Below the pieces are notes generated by a model, which ran no database searches, had not been told where the DNA came from, and saw nothing but the letters and a program-made list of their open reading frames with translations. DNA of 64,000 nucleotides from Albifimbria verrucaria. Taxonomy: Eukaryota; Ascomycota; Sordariomycetes; Hypocreales; Stachybotryaceae. Location: contig JAHREC010000016.1 of NCBI GenBank assembly GCA_020081605.1, forward strand, positions 1,587,564-1,651,563. Direction: 5' to 3'. This document shows positions 13,701 through 26,336 of this stretch, in pieces. Each line of letters starts with the position of its first letter. Position 1 is the stretch's first letter. Position numbers and translations under genes: made by a program.

Positions 13701-13825
13701 TCGATAGGAATGACAGAAGAGTAAAAGAACTGGGCTTCGATTGCGGGCATGCCGTCATCCTTCTCGGGGCGGTTGACAGGTGCTAAGCGGCACTTGGCCC
13801 CGAAGTTGTGGGCTTCAACAGACAT
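10787..13825 (-). CDS. DDHD-domain phospholipase A1-like protein (frame broken)
   Basis: Intracellular phospholipase A1/lipase of the PA-PLA1 (DDHD1/2, yeast Ddl1) family, which hydrolyses acyl chains of phosphatidic acid, cardiolipin or other phospholipids. The lipase elbow GHSLGSAMALEIL (GXSXG) is clear. The C-terminal DDHD domain follows, with CLAVDNIYNILAKEDPIAY, the IDWYLR segment and the conserved His of LSAHTSYW. The long N-terminal half is Ser/Pro-rich and probably disordered in its middle. Exons are 13825-12693 and 12636-10787, with a GT-AG intron at 12637-12692. Two single-base losses break the frame, near 12050-12053 and about 11482. Restored length is about 994 residues. The stretch LILVAHGIGQKFAERVE, an early conserved block of the family, becomes readable only after the first break is crossed. 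Confidence 0.88.
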
Positions 13826-16800
13826 GGATGGTGAAAAAATTGGTCATGGACCACAGAGAGGGTTATCCGGAGGTCGGTTCTCGAGTGCTCGCAGTTGTCG
13901 ATCAAGCTACCCCGTTGAGAGAGTCGGAGCGAGTGGGCTATTCCACTTGTAAGTTGGCATGTGATCGCAGTGGTCGGGCAGAGATGAGGGGCGCGACAAT
14001 GGGCGTAAACGAGGGCGCTGGAGGCTAGTGATGTGAAGGTATCACGGGTTTCGTTTCTCGGTACCTGATCCGAGAATGTTCCAGCTGGGCAGTGGATGAC
14101 GTGGTGAAGGCAAGCTTCCATGGCACCAAGCCACATGCGGAATGGCGTCGCATCACTGTAGGCATAGCGAAGCGTTAGGTACCTAGTTAGCTAAGCTCAC
14201 CTAATCCCCACATATGTGTTGGCAGAGGCTCCACTGTACATTCCAATACTGTACCCGACAGTTTGGTTATGAGCAGGACTCAACATCTGGTAGTCATCCA
14301 TACCTGTACCTTGCTTCACCTATATGCTCACACATACTGGCCATGACAGCGACACACCCCTAGATTATTCTGTTAAGTGCTTGAGTTGTTTCCGCTGGCG
14401 TCTCCTGCCTCAGATAATTCTGTTATTGTGCTAGTAATTCTCGTGCAGTGCCGTTTATGCATTAGGTCAATTGGTTCCCGGAATCCTACGCGTATCTAGG
14501 TACATGGTTTGTCGATGCTTCGGCCAGGCTTGATTGATGGCGTGAGTCAGCGTGCCATTGAGGTTTTGACGGTGCCAACTACAATTTGAGAATTCCCTAG
14601 GGAGGAAGTTTCGTATTCTTTGTCCTTCAACCATATTGACTCAAGAGGATGGCTTGGATGGCACAAATAACGACATAGTGGTGTTGTTCAAGACAGTGGA
14701 TGAGCATGGACCCCACATTAGCCTCTTTTTTAAGGTTTGGGATGGCCTACTGTTAAACCAACAACGATTGATGCTTACCTGCTACAAAGGCCTCACAACA
14801 CGTTGGCGCTTACTCGCATTCACCTCCGCGCATCTTGGGGTGTTTACCAATGTTTAGGGTCTAGTTTTACCACGTATCATGATCCTATGCAGGGGCTAGA
14901 CTCGGGATACAAACGAAAGCTAGCCTAAAGCTGCCGACTATAGGCGCTATGAATGTAAGGCGCAAGTCCAGTGCCGCGCTTCATGTTCCCGGTATCAGTA
15001 CGGTAAGATCATATGATGCCTCCATTTATGATACATGCGAAGGAATCAGCATTCTAGTCTAGCCCTGGAGTTTAGCTAGTGTCAGTTTGCGTCCTCCCGT
15101 GGTTATTCTTAGACATTGGGAGAGCATCGCTCCGGCAATCATCGCTGGTGACCATTTTAGTGAGAGTGCTTCACCTTCATTAGCATGCTGTGGTAAAGAA
15201 GCAGTGGGCCACTCGTGAAGAGCGTCGAAGTGCGGACGAGACCCTTCCAAGGGGTGGCAAGATGTGCACACGAACACGTTACGACACTCCCTTTTTCTCC
15301 GTCGGTGGTTTGCTTTATCGGGTCAGCATGATGCTAGTAGTTATCATTACGGCCACCCTCTACTGATCTGCAGCAGTTACGGACGTATTCCCTGTGAAAA
15401 GTTTCTGGCTAGGTGTGGTTGGCAGGGGCATCGTGTGGCTACAGAGATCACAACCTTCCGTCCGGCTCAGGAACACGGCGAAGTACCGCGCGACTGTGTG
15501 CGTGCAAAGTTCGCCAACTAGTAAATAAGCTGAGGTAATGGGCCACGAGTTAGGTTTAAACACAGTCCATCGCGGAGAAGGAGGGGTGCTGGATCCATTC
15601 TCAGGGTACACAGAATCCCTTACGGCCCCAAGACCATGTGCAGGGGATGAAAGGGAAGGCTGACTACGCATAACATTATTCTGGCCTGTAAGCTACGGCT
15701 GTCAGCATGGCGTGCCAGTATCATCATTTCCGGAAGATCACGTTGATTCCACAATGGGCAGCTTCTTTATACCTAATTGGAGGTTATGTCCATACTTGAT
15801 ATGCTGGCCTTACATCTGCCGGTATTTGGAGATGCGCTCCGGGCCAGGGAATGAGAGGGTGCGTTCAAATCGGAGAAGGTCAAGCAGTAAATTCACATGT
15901 CAAAGGGTAAAAGAAAATCTCTTCGAAAAACAAGGAATTGACAAATGCATTCCCTCTGATCATGGCAGCCTGGTCTCACTAGGTAAGGCCGTTGCTCATC
16001 ACCATTGTTCCAAAGTCACATACAATCAATCACTAGCATCTTATCAGGTGAAAATTTCACCATTTCATAACCTTGGTGAAGAAGATTAAGCATCTACGCA
16101 TCTGTCCTCTTGTCAGGCTGGAGACGTCTGACAGCTGAAGCTGAATGGGGCTAGGACAAAGAGCAGGACGTAGTAATATGGAGGGGTTCGGGATCCAATT
16201 GGAAAGGTGGGGAAAGAGGATAATCAGTATTCCGACGGGTCAATAGTCCGAGCTTCCTCACACACTTCAATTCGCTGGAGAGAATGGGGCTGTGGTAAAA
16301 AAGAAATGAGGAATGGAATGCTTCAAAATCTGGTGGTCAACCGTCGGATCGGCTACATGTCTACTGTTACAGCCAGGTTTGGTTAGAGCTCGCACATGAG
16401 GCCCACAGCAAACATCATAACTGGTAGGCAAATAAGGTAAACGAGAGGAAATAACCTTATCGCCCACAGGATGTGCGCACTCAATCCGACCCGTGCTGAT
16501 GAATGCTGACATCCCCATGCCCAGCGCACCATTCTCCTTGATTCGAAGGAAAGCAGGTAAACCTGTCGGTGCATCGATATGTGTGGCTCATTCGAGTCTA
16601 CGTTGTAGCCTTAACATCTTCCGCAGCGTGTCGGGAAGGACTCGATCCCACCATTCCTGTAGCAATCCTCTGTGCTTGTTGGCTGTCTGTCCTAAGCATA
16701 AGAAAAAATGTACAGGGGCCCGGTATATGAACATTCAATCATTGCGAGGACTTGAGAGACCCTGAATACTCTCGGCCTGTTATTGGCTAGACTCTCACTC

Positions 16801-19800
16801 GCGTCTGCTGGGGTTGAGGGAAAATATTCTATCTATAGATGTCCCGTGCTGAAAATCAGGGACGATTATTGAGGTCCTGTACCATCATGTAGTGATGGTG
16901 GTGTTTCGCTGATTGAAGCCTAGACAGAAGCAAGTTAACCATCGTCTTCAAAGCGCGCTCTGCGAATGACCATGGATGAACGATAAGATTTATTAGGGAA
17001 TATTCATTGGCAATAAAGACTTGCCTTCAGCCGGGTTAACGTTGTCATGAGTCCCACCTGTTTTTTTGTTGTTGTTTTTTTTTGCCTACGTCTACACGCG
17101 CAGCGCTCAAACATGTGTTGCCACTAGAGAATCCTTCGTGAACAGCAGCATTCCCATGGCCGAGCTGTGGATACGTAGGAGCCCAGATAATTTTTGCTCA
17201 ACTCCTCTTTCGTGAATTCTGCCTGGACTCAAACGTCATAATCTGGCCTTAACCTGAGTGGTTCTCGCGCCGAGCCTAATATTTTTGCCTGAGGGTCTTT
17301 GGAGAAAGCCGCATTGGCGCAATGATCGTATTGCCGAGCTCAGCCGACCGGGGACATCAGTAGTTTTGCAGCCGTGGTGATCACTACCTGAATGACTAAT
17401 CAGATGTTCCGATGGCATAGTTAATTTGCTGCCAAGAAGCGAAACAAACCGTGTATTGGCATCAGATTATGCATGAGCATCACGATAAATACCACCTCTG
17501 ACTCTAGGATGGTTAAACTGGAATGAGAACCGACGGTGAAAGATCGTCCAAGCCTCTGCATCGAAAGAGAAGGGTGCAAACACCATCTACCTCTCCTGTC
17601 TCCCAGTAACATGCGTGATTCGGCAATCCATCCGCACGATACCCATACATGAGAGGGAAGGGCGTGCACAGTGCATTCAAACCTCTGTGACAAGAAAGAA
17701 AGGCCCTTTGCTTGATGACTGCATCGGATGGCTTGCACCGAGCCGGTCCAGGCTCCTTGTCAGGGTAGGCTTGGTTACACGACATTCCGAATTGGCCAGG
17801 CACCTTCCCTCAAGCAGAAGACGCGATCTACAACCAAGAGACGAGATTCGTTGTGTAACGAGACAGGAATAAGGCGGACAGGGTATTCTGCATACCCTAG
17901 GGACTTTGGTAAAAGAGTAGCATCATACAGTGCCATTCTCTAGGCGGTTGCGCACACATGGCTCGGCGACTTCCTATTGTGGGTTGCAATGCTACACCAA
18001 CCCAAGGGTTCCTATAGGGCTATTGACTGAGCCCCATACCACGGGCGTGCCTCGTGGGCATCCAAGCCAAACTGTCTTGTTACACCATGATCTGCTAGAG
18101 ACGTGATAAATATCCTGCAGGTTGAGCCGCTTTTAGAGAACGCCAGGGGTACAGCAGGGACGAGGAGCCACGGAGTACGGAGTGGCCCGGCACCGGTGCC
18201 CTGTATCTTCTGTTCGTTTCACATCTTCGTCTGTACAAAGGCTTTCGTCTGAAAAACGCAGGCCTCGCATCATAAATACCTATGCGGATGTGTACTGTGA
18301 GACGTTGTGCAATGAGACTGGCACTGCGCCTTCGATTGCATCGAGCCCTAGAGTCGCTCGAGGACATGACTGTCTACCTGGAGGAATGTGCCTCGCGTGT
18401 ATGAAACAGCCAGAAAAAGAGTGACTGCCTGCCTTTTGGATAAGGTGACGATGCCCACTGCAACATCATCTGATCAGACAGACCTTTTGCCATTTCTGTC
18501 GACTCCAATTGTCACACCAAGCCCTGTACCTGTCCTTTGGGAAATTCTCACCACGGCTGTTTGATGCATCATAATTCGATAGCCTGTGCCTTGGGTCTGG
18601 CATTTTCCCAAGCCACATGGCCGGCCCCCAATGACTCTCGATGTCTGCCTTGCTCCGGCGCCGAAGTCAATGATCAAAACTGCTGCCGGCGTATAAATCC
18701 CTAGTTCAACACTGGCACAGGTGGTTTTGCCGTATAACAAGCGTGCGGGAACGATGAGTCCCTTCTCCCGCTCCCTTTCACACTCGGCAGGGTCATTTGG
18801 GCTGTTTTCCTTTGATGGAACAGTGATTGGCAACCGTGAGGAGGCAAGTATGGCTTGACGCACCAATCCCATGCAACCTCAGTTCTTGAGTACACGCGCT
18901 GTATGGTCTGACCCCTGGTCCAGGCACCCGACCCCTACATCGGTCGCTGTTGCACTGCCCCACGAGGCAAGGTCACAGCCCTTTGGGCTGAGGTACCGTC
19001 GCATCTTGGACACAGCTATACAGGCTATCCAACAAGCCGCTAAGATTACAATAGAAATATAGGGCAAGGGAAACAGGTCTGGGACGGGGCGGGAATCCGC
19101 GTCCAAGCTCTCTGGCTTTGCTCTTTGCATGAGTAAGGCATGTTGAACGAGAATAGTCGTCTTCAGAGATCAATCGCAGTGCACGGAGTACTGTACCAGC
19201 GTTCTCGCCGACACTAAGAAGGCGGATGCTCTGAATCTTTGCAAACGATAAATCCTGGCGGTGCCTACAAGCAAACACGCGTCAAGTTACGTATGCACAA
19301 TGGGCCAGGTCTGGCTGGGGCCAGTAGGTTGGGAGCCCATGGTCCCCGTGCAACAAAAGTGCAGGCACTGCCAACCCTCAATACCCGGTATGATATGGTT
19401 GACAGTCATTTACTGTACTCCCATTCTTAGATGTCTGCATTTTCACTTCTTGGCGGGGAGCATCCGGGCCGTCATCTGGCGCAGACATTCCCCGCATGTG
19501 CGCTTGAGAACATCAACATACACGCCCTGGTACATCTACAATTTCCAAGATTGGACGAGGAAGCTCATCGATCCAAGAGACGGCGGCCTTCCTTTTGGCG
19601 AGATGAAGGCCTGACCCCTGCTACCTCATTTCGCCCGCTTGCACTGTCTACCCCCAGGGTTTATTCTCAGCCTTTCAACACCACCCACCCTACCCTACCT
19701 GTTGGCGGCTCCCACACCCCCTCCTCTCTCTCTCGTTTCCTCGCATATCACAAACCCTGTTCACCTTTTATCACCGATTCCTTCGTACAACGGATAGCAG

Positions 19801-20525
19801 TTCAGCGGTTTACACGCCCTGGCAATCACCGCGGGCGGTCTTGGACATCATTGACCATGCGGATCCTCCCTGAGTTCCATGCTCCCAGCCGTGCTCACAC
19901 CCATCCAATAACTTCCGTTCCCATTCTTCCCTCCCTTCTTCCCTTCGACCATGTTTATGGTTACCTCAAGCTACGTCGACAAGAGTTCTACTATACAGAG
20001 ATACAGCAACAGACCCGCACTGGACCTTTTCCCGCCACCCCCATCCCCGCCGCCCCCGTCCTCCGGGGATACTGCTACATTGAATGCTACACATTGCTTT
20101 CCCGCTCCTATGTTTACCACCTGCGTCTTCAGTTAGTATCTTAAGCATGGTGGGGGCATGCTTCTGTTTTCTTTCATAAGTCTACTCCTCCTGCTGCAAC
20201 TCATCGCTGAGATTTACATGTGTTTTCTTCCCCATACAACCACCTTTCGCTTTCTGGTTCGCATCCATATCTCAAGTACAATTGTTTCTCTTCCTTTCCT
20301 GGCTGCCATCCTAGAAGTCAGGATACAACTGTGGTCAGCCTGACTTGCTGCCTGTGCTGGTGTGACACGAAAAGTTTTGTCAGAACGGCAGCAGGTTCGA
20401 GCCTCATCTTCAGTCCCTCGGCTTGCTTCTTAGCTCAGCAGTGAGGCAGAGGCATAAAATCAACCACAACTACTTCATTATAACTGAATACCGCCTGAAT
20501 TGCTTTGCTACAGCCCTCCATCGAT
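13826..20525. other. 6.7 kb intergenic region upstream of a C2H2 regulator
   Basis: No gene is supported. Most open frames are short and mutually overlapping, and codon-like composition is absent. Poly-T tracts lie near 17060-17090, and pyrimidine-rich sequence dominates 19600-20500, as in fungal promoters and 5' leaders. A 237-codon open frame at 19431-20144 is Pro/Thr/Ser/His-biased, with no domain, and probably lies in the leader of the downstream transcription factor. I found no convincing tRNA box A/B pair. Confidence 0.5.
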
Positions 20526-21779
20526 ATGGAGCTCACACCTCCATCAATGGCTGGATCTCCAGCGTCACCTCAACGAAAATACACTCGATCACCTTCGGCC
20601 ACGCCCTATATCAATTGCTCTCCTCAGCCCGATACTGGCTACCCGTCACCAGCCTTACTCGACTTCCACTATCAGTCTCAATCTCCGTACGGGCCAGTCG
20701 ATGCCGGCTCTTTCCATGAAGGGTTCCAGCCCACCTCATCCTTGTCACGACAGGGCTCTACAGTACATCCTATCTGGAATTTGCCACTTCGCTCAAACCC
20801 AACTTCATCCAACATTGCCAGCGTTCCAGTGACTGGCTATGAACCATTCGCCAGCTACGAGACTTGTATCTCGGTGCCATACCCAGCTACTGAAGACTAT
20901 CAGCTCCCGCTTCCGTCCAGTGTTGGTCTCTCTCGTACCCCATCCTCTTCTACGAGTGCGACAGCACCTACATCCATCTCTTCTCGGAGCTCTGTTGGCT
21001 TCCTTCCGGATCAGACAAACCTTGGCTTTAGAATAGAGGCGCCCATTAACTACAGTAATACAGTAGAGTCATCTTCATACACAACGACGCCTAGTCTACA
21101 TCTTTCATCCGCCACCGGTAGAACGTTGCACTCCTCAAGTCCACAGCCTTATGGTCTAGAAACTCCCAGCCATTCATGGACCAGACAATCAGAATCTGCA
21201 GGACAATCTCGGGAAAATAGTATGCCACCAACTTCGAAACGTCAGGGAGCAAATCGGCCTCGAAGAGCTGTTCGCAAGCACACAACGAAAGAAGAAGCCA
21301 ACTTCCAGTGCCAAGTTAAGGGATGTGGCAAGTTTTTCAGCCGCAGTTACAACTACAAATCGCATCTAGAAACACATGACGACATGCGGGAGTACCCTTT
21401 CCCATGCAATGTGGAGGGTTGCTCAAAGAAATTTGTGCGTAAAACAGATTTACAGAGGCATCACCAAAGTGTTCATACAAAGGAGCGAAACCACAAGTGT
21501 GACTACTGTGGGCGTCCGTTTGCACGGAAAGACACACTACGAAGGCAAGTACATAACTTTGGCCTGGCAAATGGAGGATTAAGCATCTAACAAAGAAACA
21601 GACACATGGATGATGGATGTTCCAGACGATTTGATTTGGGGACTCTCGATATCCAGGCAGAAGATTTCAAAGGCTTGGATATCCCGGATCGGTCATCACG
21701 AGTGCACGGAGGCTGTGATTCGAGTCTGGCAGTCCTGCCGCCAATAGCAGGAGCCAGATTCCCCACCATGCACCAGTAG
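20526..21779 (+). CDS. C2H2 zinc-finger transcription factor, three fingers, GC-AG intron
   Basis: Probable nuclear DNA-binding regulator; I do not recognise its specific name. The first 240 or so residues are Ser/Pro/Thr-rich and look disordered, starting MELTPPSMAGSPASP. A basic stretch (RPRRAVRKH) precedes three fingers: CQVKGCGKFFSRSYNYKSH, CNVEGCSKKFVRKTDLQRH and CDYCGRPFARKDTLRRH. The third finger spans the intron and ends with a His/Cys pair in RRHMDDGC. Exon 1 is 20526-21544 and exon 2 is 21602-21779; the intron 21545-21601 has donor GCAAGT after AAG, so it is a GC-AG intron. Reading straight through the donor would abolish the last zinc ligands and stop after a short non-homologous tail. 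The spliced product is 398 residues with no frame breaks. The ATG at 20526 is preferred over an in-frame ATG at 20505 because the family-like MELTPP start follows. Confidence 0.8.
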
Positions 21780-24298
21780 ATATGGTAGTATTCTATTGCT
21801 CAGCCTTTACCGATGCTGCTATTGTAGTTGGCCCATGGGTACCTATGGGTATCAAGGGTTATTTTGGACTTTGGTGATTACCGCGGTTATCAAAGTCTCG
21901 AATGGGGAGGGTAAGCGAATATCAATCAGATGGCTGAATACCAATCATTGTATGAAATTATCAAGCAGGGTCATATTTAGGACATATTCTGAGGACAAGG
22001 GGTACTATACGCAGGGCGTTTGGATTTACACGCAATATGTCGCGGTGGCTTAGGAAGATACCCAAAATTAGTTCTCAACATTGGAAGACAATTCTGAAAC
22101 TATTAATCGGAGCTTGTGATGACCCCTAATTTATCAAACCCGTGCCCGCACTGGCAAGGACTTGGGGCGCTGTCTTCTGGGTCCTAAGACAAAGCGCATC
22201 AGGAGGTGACAAGAGGGTTAGACATGTATTCGACACGAGGCGCGTTTAAATCTGTTAGGAGGTATACTGCACAGTTTGTCGATTTGAGAGGCCTAGGTAT
22301 ACATCCTGATCGATGCAGCTACTTGGTCTACCAATGAGTGGCTGTGATCTTGTGCAAGTAGTAAAGGGGATGTGACAGACGCAAGGTTGATGCTTGTGTT
22401 ACATGAATTGTCAACTGAGCAAATGCTACGGCTCAAGAGACAATGTGGGTGCGTCTCGTGGCCAGACTTAAGTCCCTATGCGCTCGGGTTACACCTGGTC
22501 CGCAACTCCGACGCCCGTTGCACAAAAGGGCGATAGGCAGGAACAAGTCACTTGCAATGGCAAAAGAGCAGGTAGATTGAAAAGGGGTGGGCCAGAGACC
22601 TGCAGATAAAGGGGCATCTGACGTCGTTGGGGCGTTGTGGATTGTATGCATGGCGTACGATGTGTCCTATGTCTACTGTACAAGGTGGGAAAGGAAGTTA
22701 CGCGTCTAATAACCAACAACCTACTCGGCTGGGTTACACGAGGCATTGTTGCGGCCGAGTTATTGGGTAGGAATGCGGCTGGTGCGATTGTGGTATGTAC
22801 AGGGTGAGCTTGTGAGGTCCGAAGGTGAGCCGAGAGGGAGTGACTGAAGCGAGCAAGTTGGGTATGGCAGGCTGGCTGGCACATCGACAGAGTGCGGAAG
22901 CCATCAGTCTGATAGGTTTCATCGACGAATACGGAGTACGTCGGGATGATGACGTCCAAAAAGGGGTGAGCGTGGTATGGGAGGGTTGAGGTTGCACAAA
23001 AATAAGAAAGGCGTTAAGGCTCCCAAGTTACACAAACAGAGTCGAGGGTCTGTCCCTAGAAGGGACCAGGGTTGCCATCCTGGCGTCGCCCCAGACGTTG
23101 CTCGCGTGTTGATAGCCGATAGGGCGAAGCGACATGAGCGCATGGGCCCTTCTGCATCTTGTATGCATCAACGCCTCAGCCCATGCGCTGGTTCTACAGT
23201 AAATATCACACTGTGCGTGTTCGGCGGAATACCGGGAGTACATCCTCAACCATTCACCATTTCTTCGCGTCATGTTCTGGCTGCGGCCAAGACATGTATG
23301 GATGGCAACAGATTGGACGCGGCAGTGCAGCTGCGTCTCCCATGGGACTTTGTACAAACAAAGTTGCATGGAAGCGGCACTTTCGTTCCATCTCATCTCT
23401 CCGCATGCAAACCAGCACGGCGGCGATCTGGGCCTTGGTTGCAGGTGTTACCAGCCTTGTCAGCAAGAAAAACCCTCGCCAAGCCAAACGACCATGGCAT
23501 TGGTTGAGTAAAAAGCCAGCTGAACCACGAAGAGCATGCCTCAAGCTCCATGGCGACACTCCTCCGTACATCACATCAAATTGCCCATGTAGACTAAGGT
23601 TGAGTACACTTAGCAGCAATCATCCCCTCCCCAACAAGGAAGAGCGACGGACATGCCCAAAACCCCTATGTTCTAAACGAGGCAGAAGTATCAACGCCCC
23701 CATCCGCCCGATTGCAACACCGAGCCAAAATTGTAGATAGGCCTACACCTAACGGCCAGCCGATACAGGACTGACCAAGACTGAACGTAGCCTTCACAGG
23801 TGTGCGTAATGCTGACGAATATGCCGGCAGCGAACACCCTCCATCTGATTTATACTCACCAATCTTTTACATATCCCATCTCGAGCAGATAGCTCCTGGG
23901 GCGTTTCCAGGCTCATGTGTCGTCAATTGTGTGGTGTTAAGCTTTGTGCGGCATTGGTCATTGAGTCTAAACTGAGCCTTCCTCATCCGTGTCTGTCCAT
24001 CATCAACGCCCCACAGAAGCAGACACCTCATTGCCTCCATTTTCACACAATGATAACAGTTAACCCCAGGCCTATCATCGACACTATTTTTCATTTATTT
24101 ATTTTTTTCAATCAATCCGCTTCGCTCCATTATCGATTAAATTCCTGCGCCTGCCGAGATGTGGCCAAACCGCTTCTCGACAGGGTTCCATGGAAGCGTC
24201 GCACCCTCAAGTTGAATAGGAACTTTCGCCTCGCATAAGATACTGCCCGCGGCATAGACTGTGCCACTCCGGACAAGCCGGTGAGTGTAAGCCCCTGC
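21780..24298. other. Convergent intergenic region, C2H2 gene/PRP3
   Basis: A 2.5 kb stretch between convergent genes. Several overlapping open frames exist between 22430 and 23740 (up to 193 codons). They lie on both strands, cover the same bases, have no recognisable motifs and show biased composition, so none is called. No RNA gene is recognised. Confidence 0.5.
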
Positions 24299-25802
24299 TC
24301 ACACAAGTCCCTTTGCCAAGGACCAGAAATTCTCCATCTTAGTACGTGAAAGCATATCTCTTGCCTCAGCGTCTGTCTCGCAGACCTTGCTTCCCCACTT
24401 CCTAAAGACACGAGCCTTCTGCTCACCCTCGAACACAAGCTTGCACTCATTCAAAGACATATCCTTGAGCTCGCCCTTCTCATTCTCTGCAAGCAGCCAG
24501 TCCCGGTCGTAGCCTCTCTTCCCTTCGCGATCCCTGGATGGCGAGTTCTCTGTCCAGTCAATTCGGTCAAGCATAAGCTTCCGATACTTATTGACAGCCT
24601 TTTCTCCACCCTCAACAATAACCAGATTGAACTTGGGGTGCATAATGCAGGTCCCTGTAAGGGCCAGCTGCTCAGCATTGACGCCAATTTTGTATCTATG
24701 CTGACCGTTGGCGAGGCTATTAATCTTAAACACGAGAACATGAATACCCTTGTCGGCATCTTGCTGCTGCTTTGATGCTGACTTTTCTTGCTTTTGCTCC
24801 TTTGTTAGTTTTCGTTCCTCATTGGTCTCGAGGTGCTTGTTGTGGCGCTCTGCAATTTCACGGTTGACACGCGCTTCTACAGCAGTAGGATCCTTAACAG
24901 CAACTATACAAGGCGTTAGTCATTACTGTCTTGTCTAGGCATCTCCTATCAAGGTGGGGAAAACTTACCATCACCAAGTACACGCATGAGGTTGCCCTTT
25001 TTACCTTGGGCGGAGGAGCAGGGACGAGACCGAGACGGATCTTGGCTTGCATTTCTTTCAGCTCAGCCATTCGGCGCTGACGACGAAGTTTCGCCTGCTC
25101 CTTGGAAGTTAGGTACATTGGTTTGGGGAGGCGCTTGACGGTCTTGTGGCGGTTCCAGTGCCACAGGATGTTGAATGTATTCAGTGACGATGCTATCTGG
25201 GGTGTGGATCTTCAGCTTCGAAGGATCGTCAATCAGTTCGTAGCTGCCGCCGTCCACAAGCCCCTCATCCCACCATTCAAGATTCGGGGACTGTCCACCA
25301 CGAAGTTCTTCTCTACGTCCAAATCCTCGTCGATGCCAGCTTTTCGGGTTTGTTCAGCGATACGCTTCTTCATGGCTTCCAAAGCAGCCTGTCGACGAAG
25401 CGCGTTGGCCTGCTGTATATATTTTCCCTTTTGGTTGAACACCAACTGTCGCGACTGCCTCTGTTTCCCCGGTAGCTTGGGAAGCCTGCGCCTCATCGTA
25501 ATAGGGATTTTTTCATTATCTCGGGAGCCCTGAACAGAACTGCTTCGTAATGGCTCATGCTGCGAGCGAGATGCCGTTTGAGAGGCTTCTTTGGTCTTAC
25601 TTGACGGCTTCCAAGATCCTAAGTCTTCCAGAGCAGGATGCAGTCCCACGTTGAGACCACCCTTAGCCTTACTTGTACCGATTGCTGCCGCGACACGAGC
25701 CTTAAGTGCCGCCATACGGTCAACAGCAGAATCGGTCTTATGTATCCGCGATGTTGTATCGTGGCGTGGCCCGAGGCCTGGTGATTGTGAACGACCATCC
25801 AT
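24299..25802 (-). CDS. PRP3: U4/U6 snRNP splicing factor Prp3 (frame broken)
   Basis: Spliceosomal protein that binds the U4/U6 duplex and is needed to form the U4/U6.U5 tri-snRNP. The central PRP3 domain is visible in [20 protein letters not shown], then [12 protein letters not shown]. The C-terminal DUF1115-type domain contains [19 protein letters not shown], then [17 protein letters not shown] and FWSLAKGLV. Exons are 25802-24969 and 24903-24299, intron 24904-24968. Base losses break the frame near 25286-25289 (C run on the coding strand), 25125-25128 (two bases) and 24998-25002. Restored length is about 481 residues, close to yeast Prp3 (469). The N-terminus is basic and poorly conserved. 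An ATG at 25802 is used, but an upstream leader intron is possible (GTGAGT on the minus strand near 25896), so the start is less certain than the rest. Confidence 0.88.
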
Positions 25803-26336
25803 GCTTTGGAGGCCCGAGGTTCGTAGAGGCGGCAGCTACACGCTTCCCGAATGGCAGTTTTTGTCCCAATCGTCGGGTTCTGCAAGCGGCTGTACTCACA
25901 CCACTTAATTCGAAGCAGTGCGCTGGGAAGGAGGGAACTCTAGGTCGTACGCGTGTTCGATCGTGTGAGAGTATGTTCAAAGAGGTCAAGGCGCGAAAGC
26001 TTGGGAGAGTTGGAGCATGATTCCTTGTGGGTACGTGAGATAAACCAAGTACTGAGGTACCTTGCATCATTGCCTGGAGGGTAAGGTGCTAATGTACCAT
26101 GTCCCGCATTTTGTGCCACTAAGCCAAAGCAGAATCACGCCCCACTTTGTCAGGAAGAATTCTGCCATCAAGCACCGCCAAAAATTTATTCTGCAAAGCT
26201 CCCCACCATCCTCAAGCGCATCGCCATCTGCTTTTCGATTCGATTTCCCGGCGGACGATGGGCGTTTTCCTTGAGTTTTAACGCTGTAAGGAGGCGCTCT
26301 CGGACGTGAGTCTGAGGCTACATTAGGTTCTTCGCC
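25803..26336. promoter_or_regulatory. Shared divergent promoter, PRP3/RPA190
   Basis: A 534 bp region between the divergent start codons of PRP3 and RPA190, so both promoters must lie here. No TATA box is obvious. The arrangement suggests co-regulation of splicing and rRNA-synthesis genes, but this is inference from spacing only. Confidence 0.55.

Noticed and set aside
19431..20144. A 237-codon open frame before the C2H2 gene
   Set aside because: Pro/Ser/Thr/His-biased C/T-rich sequence with no recognisable motif; more likely leader or promoter DNA.
20385..20410. A GGTTCGAGCC string resembling a tRNA B box
   Set aside because: No matching A box or acceptor-stem pairing could be found at the right distance.
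22430..23740. Open frames up to 193 codons between the C2H2 gene and PRP3
   Set aside because: Frames on opposite strands cover the same bases and none shows a known motif or plausible intron structure.
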